From a virus: a stretch of DNA of 60,689 nt. This document shows, piece after piece, positions 13,630 to 22,306 of the stretch. Both the position numbers and the translations under genes were made by a program. Where the stretch lies: positions 1-60,689 of the IMG/VR virus record IMGVR_UViG_3300004173_000066. The stretch is one strand, 5' to 3'. A model generated the notes under the pieces. That model ran no database searches. It saw only the letters and a program-made list of their open reading frames with translations, and was not told where the DNA came from. Positions within the stretch are counted from its first letter, which is position 1, and the number at the start of each line of letters is the position of its first letter.

Positions 13630-15705
13630 ATGTTCGAGCAGGGGCCCATCGATGCGCAGGGCCCCGCGCCCGAGCCCTTCCCCCGGCCGCGCCTCACGCA
13701 CGTCGACGTGGCGCGCGTCGAGCGCGAGCTCGCGGCGACCTCGGCCGAGGTGGCGGGCCTCGCGCGCCCCGCCCTCGACGCGCTCGGGCCCGTGCTGGCG
13801 CAGGCCCAGGCCGAGACCGCGCGCGACCTGCGCGCCTGGCTCGACCGGGTGCCGGACGGCGACGCCCGCTACACCGCGCAGGTGCACCGCACGGTGCTCG
13901 CGCACCTCGACGGGGCGCTCCACACGATCGAGCGCCTCGACCCCGTGATGGCCGCGGCGCTCGGCGTCGCAGGCGGTCGCGCGGGGCGCCTCGCCGGGAG
14001 CCACCTCGTGACGGAGCTCGCCCGCTACTCGGGGCGCTTCGAGCAGTTCCCCGCGCACGTCCCGCTCAACGTCGCCCGCATCCTGGCGACCGGCGAGCGG
14101 GAGTTCATCCCGCGCTTCCGCGCCTCGGCCGCCCGGTACGCCGGGCAGGTCGGCACTGACCTCCGCCGCGAGCTCGCCGTCGGCATCGTGCGGCGCGAGT
14201 CCGTCTCGCAGCTCACCGACCGCCTGCAGCGCCTCGGCGGCCCGCGCGGCGACGTTGCCCTGCGGGGCGTCGCGGGCGAGCCCGGCGCCCGCGTCGAGCA
14301 CATCGCCGAGGGCCTCTTCCGCCGCTACCGCTCCTGGGGCGAGCGCATCGTCCGCACGGAGACCCAGCGCGCCTACAACGTCCAGCTCGACGAGGGGCTG
14401 CGCCAGGCGCAGCGCCACCTCCCGGACCTCGTGCGTCGGTGGGACGCGAGCCTCGACCTGCGGATCTGCCCGACCTGCCAGGGCCTGCACGGCGCCGTCG
14501 CCGAGATCGGCGGCGCCTTCCCAGGCGGCTACACCGAGGCCCCCGCCCACCCCAACTGCCGGTGCCGCGTCGGGGCTTGGCGCCGCGCGTGGAGCGAGAT
14601 CCTCGCCGAGGCCGAGGGGAGGGTGCCCCCTGTGCCCGAGGTCCTCCCGCCGACCGCACCCCCGGCCCCGCGCCCGACCCCCCGGCCCGCCCCGCGGGTG
14701 GCTCTGCCGGTGCCGCCCCCGGTGCCCGCGCCGCTCCCCGTCCCGGCACCCCCGGTGGTGCGCCCGCGGGCGCTGACCTTGCCGCCGCCTCCGATGCCGC
14801 CGCCCCCGGCGCCGCCCGCTCCGGTCCACCGTCCGACGCGGCCCCCGCCGCCCCGGCGTCGGCCCACGCTCCCGCCTCCGCCGCCGGTCACCTTGCGGCC
14901 CACGCTCCCGCCGCCCGCTCCGGCGGGACCCCCGGCGATCGCGCCGCCCCCGGTGTTCAAGAAGGTGCCCGAGGCCGAGCGCTGGCTGCGTGCGACCTGG
15001 CCCCACGTCACCTGGGATCTGAAGGGCCTGCATCTCGAGGCCGTGAACGAGCTCCTGCCGGAGCTTCACCGCCTCGGGACCGAGTGGCCCCGGGTGCTCG
15101 GCCGGCTGAAGTACGTCGGCACCTACCGCACGGTGAAGCACCCGAGCTGGCGCTTCCGCTGGCCGCGCGGCTGCTACGCCCACGCGAGCCGCGACGGCGC
15201 GCGCATCGCCCTGAACCCCGCGCACTTCGGCCACCCCGAGGCGATGCGCGCCTCGCTCGCGCACGACGTGGCCAACGGCTTCCACCCGCCGGGCACCGGG
15301 CACCTCGCCTCGGTGTTCACGCACGAGTGGGGACACCAGGTCGACAACTGGCTCCAGACCCTCACCGGGAAGTCCTTCCTCGCGGCCTCGCCGGACCCGA
15401 GGCTCTCCAACAGCGCGGCGATGCTCTCGGCCTGGCGCACGAAGAACCGGGCCACCGCGGCGCTCTCCCGCTACGCCCTCACCAGCACCGAGGAGGGCTT
15501 CGCCGAGGCCTTCGCCTCGCTGCGCTACACGCCGCTCAGCCAGCAGACGGAGTTCACCCAGCAGCTCGGGCGGCTCCTGGCCATGGCGTGCACCTCGCTC
15601 TACGATGTGGCCGCGATGCCGTCGTGGTCGACGCTGACGCGGACCGAGCAGTCGAGCGCCCTCGCGCGCTTCGCGGAGATCCTCCGTTCGCTGGGGCTGC
15701 CATGA
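13630..15705 (+). CDS. MuF-type head morphogenesis protein fused to a C-terminal zincin domain (691 aa)
   Basis: Residues 1-325 are a Phage_Mu_F-like minor head protein: RTETQRAYN (242-250), RICPTCQGLHG (278-288) and APAHPNCRC (304-312) are the usual Cys/His landmarks. Residues 333-442 are an extreme Pro-rich linker. Residues 445-691 are a separate domain with a zinc-protease motif HEWGH (565-569) and a third-ligand motif STEEGFAEAFA (619-629), as in other zincins. Ordinary MuF proteins lack this. MuF proteins can be packaged with DNA, so the zincin may be an ejected effector. The next gene overlaps by four bases. Confidence 0.8.
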   Translation: MFEQGPIDAQGPAPEPFPRPRLTHVDVARVERELAATSAEVAGLARPALDALGPVLAQAQAETARDLRAWLDRVPDGDARYTAQVHRTVLAHLDGALHTIERLDPVMAAALGVAGGRAGRLAGSHLVTELARYSGRFEQFPAHVPLNVARILATGEREFIPRFRASAARYAGQVGTDLRRELAVGIVRRESVSQLTDRLQRLGGPRGDVALRGVAGEPGARVEHIAEGLFRRYRSWGERIVRTETQRAYNVQLDEGLRQAQRHLPDLVRRWDASLDLRICPTCQGLHGAVAEIGGAFPGGYTEAPAHPNCRCRVGAWRRAWSEILAEAEGRVPPVPEVLPPTAPPAPRPTPRPAPRVALPVPPPVPAPLPVPAPPVVRPRALTLPPPPMPPPPAPPAPVHRPTRPPPPRRRPTLPPPPPVTLRPTLPPPAPAGPPAIAPPPVFKKVPEAERWLRATWPHVTWDLKGLHLEAVNELLPELHRLGTEWPRVLGRLKYVGTYRTVKHPSWRFRWPRGCYAHASRDGARIALNPAHFGHPEAMRASLAHDVANGFHPPGTGHLASVFTHEWGHQVDNWLQTLTGKSFLAASPDPRLSNSAAMLSAWRTKNRATAALSRYALTSTEEGFAEAFASLRYTPLSQQTEFTQQLGRLLAMACTSLYDVAAMPSWSTLTRTEQSSALARFAEILRSLGLP

Positions 15706-15905
15706 CGACCTACGCCGCGCCCGAGTGCATGGAGTGTCGGCACCTGCACCGCGATCCGAACGCGACGACGAACACCTGCGACGCCTTCCCCGGGGGCATC
15801 CCCGAGCCGCTGATCCTCGGCCAGCGCCTGCACCGCAAGCCCTACCCGGGCGACCACGGCGTGCGCTTCGAGCCCGCCGCCCCGGCCCCGTCGTCCCGTC
15901 CCTGA
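15702..15905 (+). CDS. Small Cys-containing virion-region protein (67 aa)
   Basis: ATGA overlap with the MuF fusion. ECMECRHLHRD, a further CDAFPGGIPE and YPGDHGVRFEP match a small phage protein family usually placed beside MuF/portal genes (recollection). Three Cys plus His could bind zinc. Probable minor head or assembly protein. Confidence 0.65.
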   Translation: MTTYAAPECMECRHLHRDPNATTNTCDAFPGGIPEPLILGQRLHRKPYPGDHGVRFEPAAPAPSSRP

Positions 15906-16022
15906 CGCACCGCCTTCCGCGGTGACGCACGCTCCCTCGGCGCGCCCCCACGGCGCACGCGCCGAGGGGAAGCGCGACCTCGTATGCGCCGCACGCGCTC
16001 TCTGCGCCCGGAGATCCCCGCA

Positions 16023-16757
16023 ATGCCCACCGAAGAAGAGAAGAGGGCCGCCGAAGAGGCCGCCGCGGCCGAGCTCGAGGCGAAGATCGCGTCCGTGATC
16101 GACGCGAAGCTCAACCCCGCGATCACCGGCCACATGAAGCGCCTGGGCGCGCAGCTCGAGAAGACCCTCGGCGAGCAGGTCGCCAAGCTCGCACCCAAGG
16201 CCGCCGAGCCGCCCGCGGACCCCGCCTCGGGCGCCAGGCCCGTCGACCCGGAGCTGAAGCTCCTGCGCGAGAAGTTCGAGGCGCTGGAGAAGCAGAACGC
16301 CGAGAGCACCGCGCGCGCCAAGACCGTCGAGGAGAAGGCCCGGCGCGACTCGGCGCGCGCCACGGTGCGCGAGCAGCTCGACGCGGCCGGGATCAAGGGC
16401 GCCCGGGCGGCGGCCCTGATCGCGCACTTCGAGGCCTCCGGCCAGCTCCGCTTCGACGACGAGGGCCAGCCCGTGTTCGCGGTGAAGCGCGCCCGGCAGA
16501 AGGGCGCCGCCGCCGAGGAGCTCACCTACGCGCTCGACGACATCGGGCGCGCGATGGACGACTGGAAGAAGACCCCCGACGCGGCCGAGTTCCTCCCGCC
16601 CCCGGCGCCCATCACCCCGGCCAAGCGCCCCGGCGCCCTCCCGGCGCGCGCCCCGTCCGGCGCCGTGAGCGGCGACCGCGCCCCCTCCGAAGGGGAGCTG
16701 CTCGACCGCTTCGTCGACGACATGGCCCGGCGCGGCGTCTCGCTCGGCGGCGACTGA
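16023..16757 (+). CDS. Capsid scaffolding protein (244 aa)
   Basis: ATG at 16023. Long charged helices (EEEKRAAEEAAAAELEAKIA; LKLLREKFEALEKQNAESTA) and a coiled coil about residues 75-105, then a Pro/Ala-rich flexible part and a short C-terminal helix (ELLDRFVDDMARRGVSL) suited to contacting capsid subunits. No protease motif, so prohead cleavage, if any, is done elsewhere. Immediately upstream of the capsid gene, the usual place. Confidence 0.75.
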   Translation: MPTEEEKRAAEEAAAAELEAKIASVIDAKLNPAITGHMKRLGAQLEKTLGEQVAKLAPKAAEPPADPASGARPVDPELKLLREKFEALEKQNAESTARAKTVEEKARRDSARATVREQLDAAGIKGARAAALIAHFEASGQLRFDDEGQPVFAVKRARQKGAAAEELTYALDDIGRAMDDWKKTPDAAEFLPPPAPITPAKRPGALPARAPSGAVSGDRAPSEGELLDRFVDDMARRGVSLGGD

Positions 16758-16801
16758 GCGCCTCCCAAAGCTCCCTCCACGAGCCCCCTGCGGCTCGCAC
16801 G

Positions 16802-16833
16802 TCCCTCCGGCGGCACAGCGCCCGCCGGAGGGA
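16802..16833 (+). other. Perfect 12-bp hairpin before the capsid gene
   Basis: TCCCTCCGGCGG (16802-16813) pairs with 16822-16833 around an 8-nt loop; no T tract follows. It sits 75 bases upstream of the capsid start in the 151-bp gap. Likely an mRNA processing or stability element boosting capsid mRNA, or a partial terminator. Confidence 0.45.
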
Positions 16834-16908
16834 GGCCGTCCCAGCGCGCTGCACGCTCCCTCGCGTCACCGGGGAACCACCTCCGCTCCCATCGAGGCTT
16901 GAACCATC

Positions 16909-17925
16909 ATGGCTGATTCTCCGCAGCTTCTCGCGTCCGTCGCGGCCGCGCTCCCGCAGTACTTCAGCGGCCCCGTCCGCAAGCAGATCAACCGCCGCTC
17001 GGTGCTCCTGCGCGTCATCCGCGCGGTGCGCGGCTCGGGCAAGAACGTCGGCTTCGACATCGAGGCCGACGGCGCGGTGGCCGAGAACTTCGGCGACGGC
17101 GACGACGTCTCGAACTTCGGCAGCGACGCCCTGACCCCGGCCACCCTCGGCTGGGGCCAGGTGCGCTCGAACTTCCGCGTCGGCAACGTCGCGCTGCGCG
17201 CCGCGCAGAGCTCGAAGGACGGGATGCGCCTGCTCGCGCGCAACTTCATGAGCTCCGCGGGCAAGCTCGCGTCGCTCGTGAACACGCAGTGCTTCACCGG
17301 CACCGGCGCCGCCAACTCCATCGTCGGGCTCACCACGGCGATCCACGACGCCAACATCTACGCGGGCATCAACCGCGCGACGCCCGGCAACGAGTACTGG
17401 CGCTCGATGGTGGCGGACTCGGCCGCGGCGCCGCTCTCCCTCGCCATGATCCGGCAGGACATCGGCTCGACGATCTACGACGCCTCGGGCATGGAGCCCG
17501 ACCTCGCCTTCGTCGGCTCGGCGGCCTACCTGAAGATCGGCGCGCTCTTCCAGGAGACCCGGCGCGACGTGATCCCGGCGACGGAGATCACGACCTCGCG
17601 CGGGCGCGTCACGCTCGACGGCGGCATCGGCGCGATCCGCGTCGACAACACCGTGTTCGTGAAGGACAAGGACTGCCCCGCCGGGCAGATCCTCTACATC
17701 AACAGCGACGCGATGGAGCTCGAGTACCTCCCGAGCGAGGACGAGGAGGGGGAGGCGGGCACGATGGAGCTCGACGTGGACGACGGCCTCGGGCCGATCC
17801 CGCTCGGGCTGAAGTGCTACCCGCTCGCCCGCGTGGGCGCCTCGCGCCGCTTCACGATCGAGGGCGTGCTGCAGCTCAAGCTCACCCAGCCCAACGCCTT
17901 CGGCCGGCGCATCAACTTCACCTGA
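16909..17925 (+). CDS. Major capsid protein, HK97 fold (338 aa)
   Basis: ATG 16909 with GAGG upstream. Size, position after the scaffold, and pattern (N-arm; LLRVIRAVRGSGKNVGFDIE; FVGSAAYLKIGALFQETRRD; C-terminal P-domain strands) fit a HK97-type capsid protein without a long cleaved delta domain. Builds the icosahedral head. Flanked by strong hairpins at 16802-16833 and 17934-17985, consistent with a separately stabilised abundant mRNA. Confidence 0.85.
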   Translation: MADSPQLLASVAAALPQYFSGPVRKQINRRSVLLRVIRAVRGSGKNVGFDIEADGAVAENFGDGDDVSNFGSDALTPATLGWGQVRSNFRVGNVALRAAQSSKDGMRLLARNFMSSAGKLASLVNTQCFTGTGAANSIVGLTTAIHDANIYAGINRATPGNEYWRSMVADSAAAPLSLAMIRQDIGSTIYDASGMEPDLAFVGSAAYLKIGALFQETRRDVIPATEITTSRGRVTLDGGIGAIRVDNTVFVKDKDCPAGQILYINSDAMELEYLPSEDEEGEAGTMELDVDDGLGPIPLGLKCYPLARVGASRRFTIEGVLQLKLTQPNAFGRRINFT

Positions 17926-17933
17926 TCGCCGCG

Positions 17934-17985
17934 CCCCGGAGGGGGGGGGCCTCTGTCTCCGGACACGGGCGCCCCCCTCCCGGGG
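17934..17985 (+). terminator. GC-rich hairpin after the capsid gene
   Basis: 17934-17946 pairs with 17972-17985 (13 bp, one-base bulge) just downstream of the capsid stop. No U tract, so it may be a 3'-end stabiliser or attenuator reducing read-through into the next gene. Confidence 0.4.
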
Positions 17986-18048
17986 GCTCCTCCCCTCGTC
18001 GCCTTCCCTTCTCACCCCTCGTTCATCCCCCCGCACGGAGCATCCGTC

Positions 18049-19254
18049 ATGGCCAGCGTCCGCCATCGCAGTCACTTCCTCGTGGCCCTCATCGCCTCCT
18101 TCATCGACAGCGTGAAGCGCGAGGTCTTCACCGACTACGGCGGAGGCGCGGTCACCGGCGCGAGCGCCGCCGAGGGGACGGGCGCCACGGGGCCCGCCAC
18201 GGCCACCGTCACGGCCCTGCGCATGGTCGGGCACGCCCACTACGAGAACCCGATCGCGGCCGACCTCGTGACCAACGTCGCGACGCTCGACCCCGTGGTG
18301 AACGGCGCGCTGGTGATCGCCGCGCAGCCCGACTTCGCCCGCAGGCTCCAGATCCGCATCATCGACGGGGACGCCTCCATCAGCGCGGGCATCCTGACGC
18401 TCGTCGCGATCGGCGCGCGCGGGCAGGCGGTCAATCAGGTGGTCCCGCTCACGGGCGGGACGCAGACCGTGGTCACCACCGAGGCCATCGCGCACATCAC
18501 CAGCGCCACGGTGTCGGCCCTCGCGGGCGCGGTGGCGGGCGACAGCATCAGCATCGGCCCCAGCGACGCCCTGGGCCTGCCCGCGGTCCAGATCCCCACC
18601 CCCTCGGGGTTCACCGTGTTCAAGGCCGACCTCGCCTTCGCCGACGAGGCCGTGGGCACCGTGGACGCCGACGCGGGGACGATCATCCCGACCACGGCAC
18701 CGAACGGCGCGCGCAAGTTCGACTTCTTCTACACCTACGAGATCACCCCCGTGCAGGCGGCCCACACGCACACCGGGCCGAGCCACACCCACGGCGCGGG
18801 CACCTTCGCCGCGGGTCCGGTGACGGCGCCGATCCACTTCGACCGGGCGGAGTACGCGGTCACCGCCGCCGCTGCCTCCAGCCTGGAGACCTCGCGGGCG
18901 CTGCTGCGGGCCGTCACGATCGCCTACCACACGCACATCAACGACGCGCTCGCGCACCTGGCCGTGGATGCGACCAACATGCTGCCCGAGTCGCTGACGC
19001 AGGTGCTCAGCGACATCGACGCGGGCGCACTGAGCGTCCTCGAGACCTACGCCAACGGCCTCAAGGGCTTCTACAACACGCACCGCGCGCAGGCCGGGGT
19101 GCACGCGACGGCCGACGCCGGCCACGCGATCACGAGCGCTGACGCGACCGACCAGGGCTCGCTCAACACGCTCCTGAACGAGCTGAAGACCGACCTCAAC
19201 GCGCACCTGGGCGACGGCCTCGCGACGCCCTCCTGGCGCGTGGTCGACGTCTGA
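18049..19254 (+). CDS. Virion structural protein, possibly capsid decoration or head fibre (401 aa)
   Basis: ATG 18049 (GGAG nine bases upstream). No named domain. Low-complexity Ala/Thr/Gly/Val composition with beta-strand periodicity, a His/Thr-rich patch AAHTHTGPSHTHGAG (about 242-256) and a helical C terminus with more His (AYHTHINDALAHLAVDAT). The place directly after the capsid gene is where head-decoration proteins lie. The His-rich patch could hold metal ions as in trimeric fibre proteins. Confidence 0.5.
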   Translation: MASVRHRSHFLVALIASFIDSVKREVFTDYGGGAVTGASAAEGTGATGPATATVTALRMVGHAHYENPIAADLVTNVATLDPVVNGALVIAAQPDFARRLQIRIIDGDASISAGILTLVAIGARGQAVNQVVPLTGGTQTVVTTEAIAHITSATVSALAGAVAGDSISIGPSDALGLPAVQIPTPSGFTVFKADLAFADEAVGTVDADAGTIIPTTAPNGARKFDFFYTYEITPVQAAHTHTGPSHTHGAGTFAAGPVTAPIHFDRAEYAVTAAAASSLETSRALLRAVTIAYHTHINDALAHLAVDATNMLPESLTQVLSDIDAGALSVLETYANGLKGFYNTHRAQAGVHATADAGHAITSADATDQGSLNTLLNELKTDLNAHLGDGLATPSWRVVDV

Positions 19255-19272
19255 TCGGAGACCTGAACCCCA

Positions 19273-19671
19273 ATGCCCCGCTATCACAGCACCGCCACCT
19301 GGCCGATCGCGTTCGAGCTCCTCGAGCGCCGCTTCTCCCTTGAGCCGGGCGCCGAGCTCGACTTCCCCGCCGAGCACGCCTGGCTCCTGCGCGCCCGGCA
19401 GCTCCCGCTCGCCGAGGGGCCGAGCCCGCTCGGCGCGTCCGCCCCGAAGGCTCGCATCGAGCGCGCCGCGGCGCCGGCGCCCCGCCCCCGACCGCCCGTC
19501 GAGCACGACCAGGCCGACACCGACGAGGAGCCCGATGAGGCGGACGAGGCGCCGTGCTCGGTGCCCGACGACGAGGAGGCGGCGCTCGAGGCGTCGCTGG
19601 CGCAGGCCGAGAAGGACCTCGCCGGAGGCGGCGCGCGCAAGCCCGGCTCCCGGCGCCCGGGCCGGGGCTAA
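19273..19671 (+). CDS. Hypothetical protein of the head-tail region (132 aa)
   Basis: ATG 19273. An N-terminal folded part of about 55 residues (MPRYHSTATWPIAFELLERR) is followed by a Pro-rich and very acidic disordered tail (DTDEEPDEADEAP) ending in basic residues. Unknown; probably a minor head or connector-associated protein. Confidence 0.55.
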   Translation: MPRYHSTATWPIAFELLERRFSLEPGAELDFPAEHAWLLRARQLPLAEGPSPLGASAPKARIERAAAPAPRPRPPVEHDQADTDEEPDEADEAPCSVPDDEEAALEASLAQAEKDLAGGGARKPGSRRPGRG

Positions 19672-19677
19672 ACCGCC

Positions 19678-20055
19678 GTGGCCCTCACCGAGGCCCAGAA
19701 GGCCGACTGCCGCCTCTACCTCGGGTACGCGCGCGGCCGGGACCTGCACCCGGGGCTCGAGCACCGGCTCGATGCGGGCGTCCTCTCGGCCGAGGAGGAG
19801 ACGCGGGTCGGGGCGACGCTCACGCTGCTCGGGCAGATCGACGCGAAGCTCCAGTCCGCCGCCCTCGACAACCTGGACCTCGCGCGCGCCGAGGACGTGA
19901 CCTTCCTCGGGCCTGAGCAGCTCGCCGAGCTGCGGCGCCACGGGCGCTCTCTCGTCGGGCGCCTCGCGATCCTCCTCGAGGTCGACGCCGCGCGCGACTA
20001 CTTCGACACGAGCGGCGCCGGCAGCGGCATGGGCGGCCTGATCCCGCTGGGGTGA
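19678..20055 (+). CDS. Head-tail connector protein, gp6-like (125 aa)
   Basis: GTG 19678. All-helical, with EAQKADCRLYLGYARGRDLH at the N terminus and a C-terminal helix before a Gly-rich end, in the position and size of adaptor proteins that attach under the portal. Identified by context. The next connector gene (21304) is displaced by the inserted DUF4062 gene. Confidence 0.6.
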   Translation: MALTEAQKADCRLYLGYARGRDLHPGLEHRLDAGVLSAEEETRVGATLTLLGQIDAKLQSAALDNLDLARAEDVTFLGPEQLAELRRHGRSLVGRLAILLEVDAARDYFDTSGAGSGMGGLIPLG

Positions 20056-20222
20056 TGCAGTGAGCGTCGGCGACGAGGGACAGAACCGACGAACGTTGGT
20101 GACTGGCACACCACGTACGACGCGTTCGGTGCGTTTCTCCGGTCCAGCTCGCCGCCTCAAATGTAGCGGCGCCCCACGAGGCGAAGTGCGTCGCCGCCCG
20201 CACGAAGCAGGCGGCCGGTAAC

Positions 20223-21254
20223 TCACTGTCTCGCGTGTCGAAGAAAGAGACTGCGCCCTTCTGGAGTGAGAGTTACTGGTCTCTGGCCATAGCGCAATAG
20301 GTCGATACCTAGGCCGATTGCACTCTCGCTGGACAGCTCGGGATTATGAATCCATCCGAAGAGGGTGAATTCCCTCAGTGCCGCTTGGGCGACGTCTTCT
20401 GGTACTAGTGGTTGCAAGTCATTGCGGTGCCTGCTGATTTCGAGGCTCCTGAAGTATTTTTGTGTGATGGATATGAACTCATCGACCGTCACCTTTGAAC
20501 CGAGGCGTTTGCCGCAGAAGAGGAACCAGTCAAAGTAGTTCGTTTCGCACGAAACAACTTCGCCGCTCCCGTCAATGCAAGGGATGGAGAGGCTCCTTGT
20601 GGCAAGCGGGGGGATGAAGGGCGACGTACCCGCCCCGGCGGCTCGCGCAGACTCAAGTTGGGCGCGGAGCGTCTTCGTCTCCTCAGTCAAGGCCATGATC
20701 TGGTTGAGCGCTGTCGTCGCATTGACGGCGTCCGTTCTGCGCACCCAGCCCACGAGCGACTCGTCCCTTTCTACCGTCCTCAGCGCGCGCCCGACCTTCC
20801 CTGTCAGCGAGTCGGTAGAGCTGAAGAAGTCCGCCATCTTCTTGTTGTTGAGCACGCGGGCGCGGAAGGCGCCCAGTTGCTCGCCGTACTTTCGCTCGAT
20901 GAGGTCGGGATGGTCCTTCTCGCGCGCCGCGATGGTCTCGTCGGTCATCACCATCGACAGGACGGGCTTTCCGAGTGAGAGGGCGTGCTCGTATTCGAGT
21001 TCCGTGTAGCTCTTCCGCGACTCCGATTCGAGGGAGCCATAGCGGCCCGCGAGGAGCAGAATGAACACGTCCGACTCCTCGATCCACTCGCGGATCACCT
21101 CCATCTGTTCGGCGTTGTCGGCCCCGAAAAGCTCCATGCCCGCCGGGATGTGCCCCGCGTCGAGAATGGCAGCGACAGCCGCCTGTCGTTCCTGGCGCAG
21201 ATCCGTGAAGGTCGACGAGACGAATACCTGAAGACGGCGGTTGGGGACTCTCAT
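20223..21254 (-). CDS. DUF4062 (TIR-like) protein, reversed cargo gene (343 aa)
   Basis: I chose ATG 21254 because it has AAAGGA upstream and begins MRVPNRRLQVFVSSTFTDLR, the characteristic DUF4062 start. Residues 6-110 follow that family (QERQAAVAAI; DNAEQMEVIREWIEESDVFI; LLLAGRYGSL; SYTELEYEHAL). DUF4062 is regarded as related to TIR-like domains and occurs in conflict and defence proteins. Residues 150-343 have no recognised domain. The gene is opposite to all neighbours, clearly lower in GC, and lies between two connector genes, so it is recent cargo. 20056-20222 downstream holds no gene. Confidence 0.75.
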   Translation of the reverse strand: MRVPNRRLQVFVSSTFTDLRQERQAAVAAILDAGHIPAGMELFGADNAEQMEVIREWIEESDVFILLLAGRYGSLESESRKSYTELEYEHALSLGKPVLSMVMTDETIAAREKDHPDLIERKYGEQLGAFRARVLNNKKMADFFSSTDSLTGKVGRALRTVERDESLVGWVRRTDAVNATTALNQIMALTEETKTLRAQLESARAAGAGTSPFIPPLATRSLSIPCIDGSGEVVSCETNYFDWFLFCGKRLGSKVTVDEFISITQKYFRSLEISRHRNDLQPLVPEDVAQAALREFTLFGWIHNPELSSESAIGLGIDLLRYGQRPVTLTPEGRSLFLRHARQ

Positions 21255-21303
21255 CGGTTCCTTTGACTGAGCACGTAGGGTGTGAATCGGACGGAGGTCG
21301 TGG

Positions 21304-21750
21304 ATGGCACAAGTACGCGACTCGGTGCTCAAGCCCATCGACAAGGCGCGCGCCATCGTCGCAAACCTTGGGCTGCGACGCTACACGGTGACGATCCGCC
21401 GCCGCGCCTGGTCGGGCGGCGCGCCGGGCGCCGGCGTCGCCACGCACAGCGACCTGCTGCTCTCCCCGACGCCGCGCGTCCGGGCGCTCGCCCCGCGCGA
21501 GGTGGCGAGTTCGGGCGGCACCTACGAGGAGGGCGACTACCGCGTCGACAAGATCACCCCTGCCTTCCTCGGGCCCCCGCCTGGGGGCTACACCCCGGCC
21601 GAGCTCAACCCCGAGCCCGGGGCGGCCGAGGACGTCGTGGTCGTGCTCACGGGCGACGACGGCACCAAGGTCTGCACGATCGTCGGCGCCCCGGCCGACC
21701 GGGCCTTCGGCTACGAGCTGATCGTGCGCCCGCGGCGCGAGACTCCCTGA
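21304..21750 (+). CDS. Head completion / neck protein (148 aa)
   Basis: GGAGG six bases before ATG 21304. Helical N terminus, then beta-rich (TVTIRRRAWSGG; EDVVVVLTGDDGTKVCTIVG). Place and size match the stopper or head-completion protein between adaptor and tail-terminator genes. Followed directly by the tail-completion gene. Confidence 0.55.
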   Translation: MAQVRDSVLKPIDKARAIVANLGLRRYTVTIRRRAWSGGAPGAGVATHSDLLLSPTPRVRALAPREVASSGGTYEEGDYRVDKITPAFLGPPPGGYTPAELNPEPGAAEDVVVVLTGDDGTKVCTIVGAPADRAFGYELIVRPRRETP

Positions 21751-21751
21751 G

Positions 21752-22306
21752 ATGAGCACCCTCACGGTCGACCCGAAGCGCTTCGGAGCCGTCTTCCTCG
21801 CGAACGAGCGCGCACGCCTGGCGCGCGTGGCGAGCGCCGGGTACGAGGCGGCGCAGCTCGGCGCCGAGGTCGTGGCGAAGGCCGCGCCCGTGGACGTCGG
21901 GACGCTCAAATCGAGCCTCCACGCCCGGGAGACCGGCCCCCGCTCGGCCGAGCTCGTCGCCGACGCCCCGCACGCGGGGATCGTCGAGGTCGGCTCGCGG
22001 CCGCACACGCCGCCGCTTCAACCGCTCATCGACTGGGTCCGCCGACACCGCGCCTCCTTCGGCCTCAAGCGTTCGGCGAGGATCAGCTGGCGTCCTGCGC
22101 GCACAGCCGCGGCCCAGCGCCGGCGCGACGCGACGATCGCCCGGAACGCCGATCAGGACGCCGAGCTCGAGCGCATCGCCCGGCGCATCCAATGGAAGAT
22201 CGCCCACCACGGCACAAAGCCCCGGTGGTTCATGCGGGACTCGCTCCCGAAGCTCCGGAAGATCCTGGGGCTCCTCATCAAGCGCCGCCTGCGGGACCCG
22301 AAGTAG
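21752..22306 (+). CDS. HK97 gp10-like tail completion protein (184 aa)
   Basis: The pattern AAPVDVGTLKSSLHARET followed by ADAPHAGIVEVGSRPHTPP is the hallmark of the HK97-gp10 family (APVDTGxLRxSi ... YAxxvExGT). These proteins help complete or join the tail to the head. The C terminus is basic and helical (GLLIKRRLRDPK). Confidence 0.8.
   Translation: MSTLTVDPKRFGAVFLANERARLARVASAGYEAAQLGAEVVAKAAPVDVGTLKSSLHARETGPRSAELVADAPHAGIVEVGSRPHTPPLQPLIDWVRRHRASFGLKRSARISWRPARTAAAQRRRDATIARNADQDAELERIARRIQWKIAHHGTKPRWFMRDSLPKLRKILGLLIKRRLRDPK

Noticed and set aside
11248-16023. A 1591-codon open frame on the minus strand
   Set aside because: It runs antisense through terminase, portal, MuF and the small genes after them. 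Codon bias in high-GC DNA keeps this frame open; the plus-strand products are recognisable families.
16612-20226. A 1204-codon open frame on the minus strand across scaffold, capsid and connector genes
   Set aside because: Shadow of the plus-strand structural genes; its composition is Arg/Gly/Val repeats without domains.
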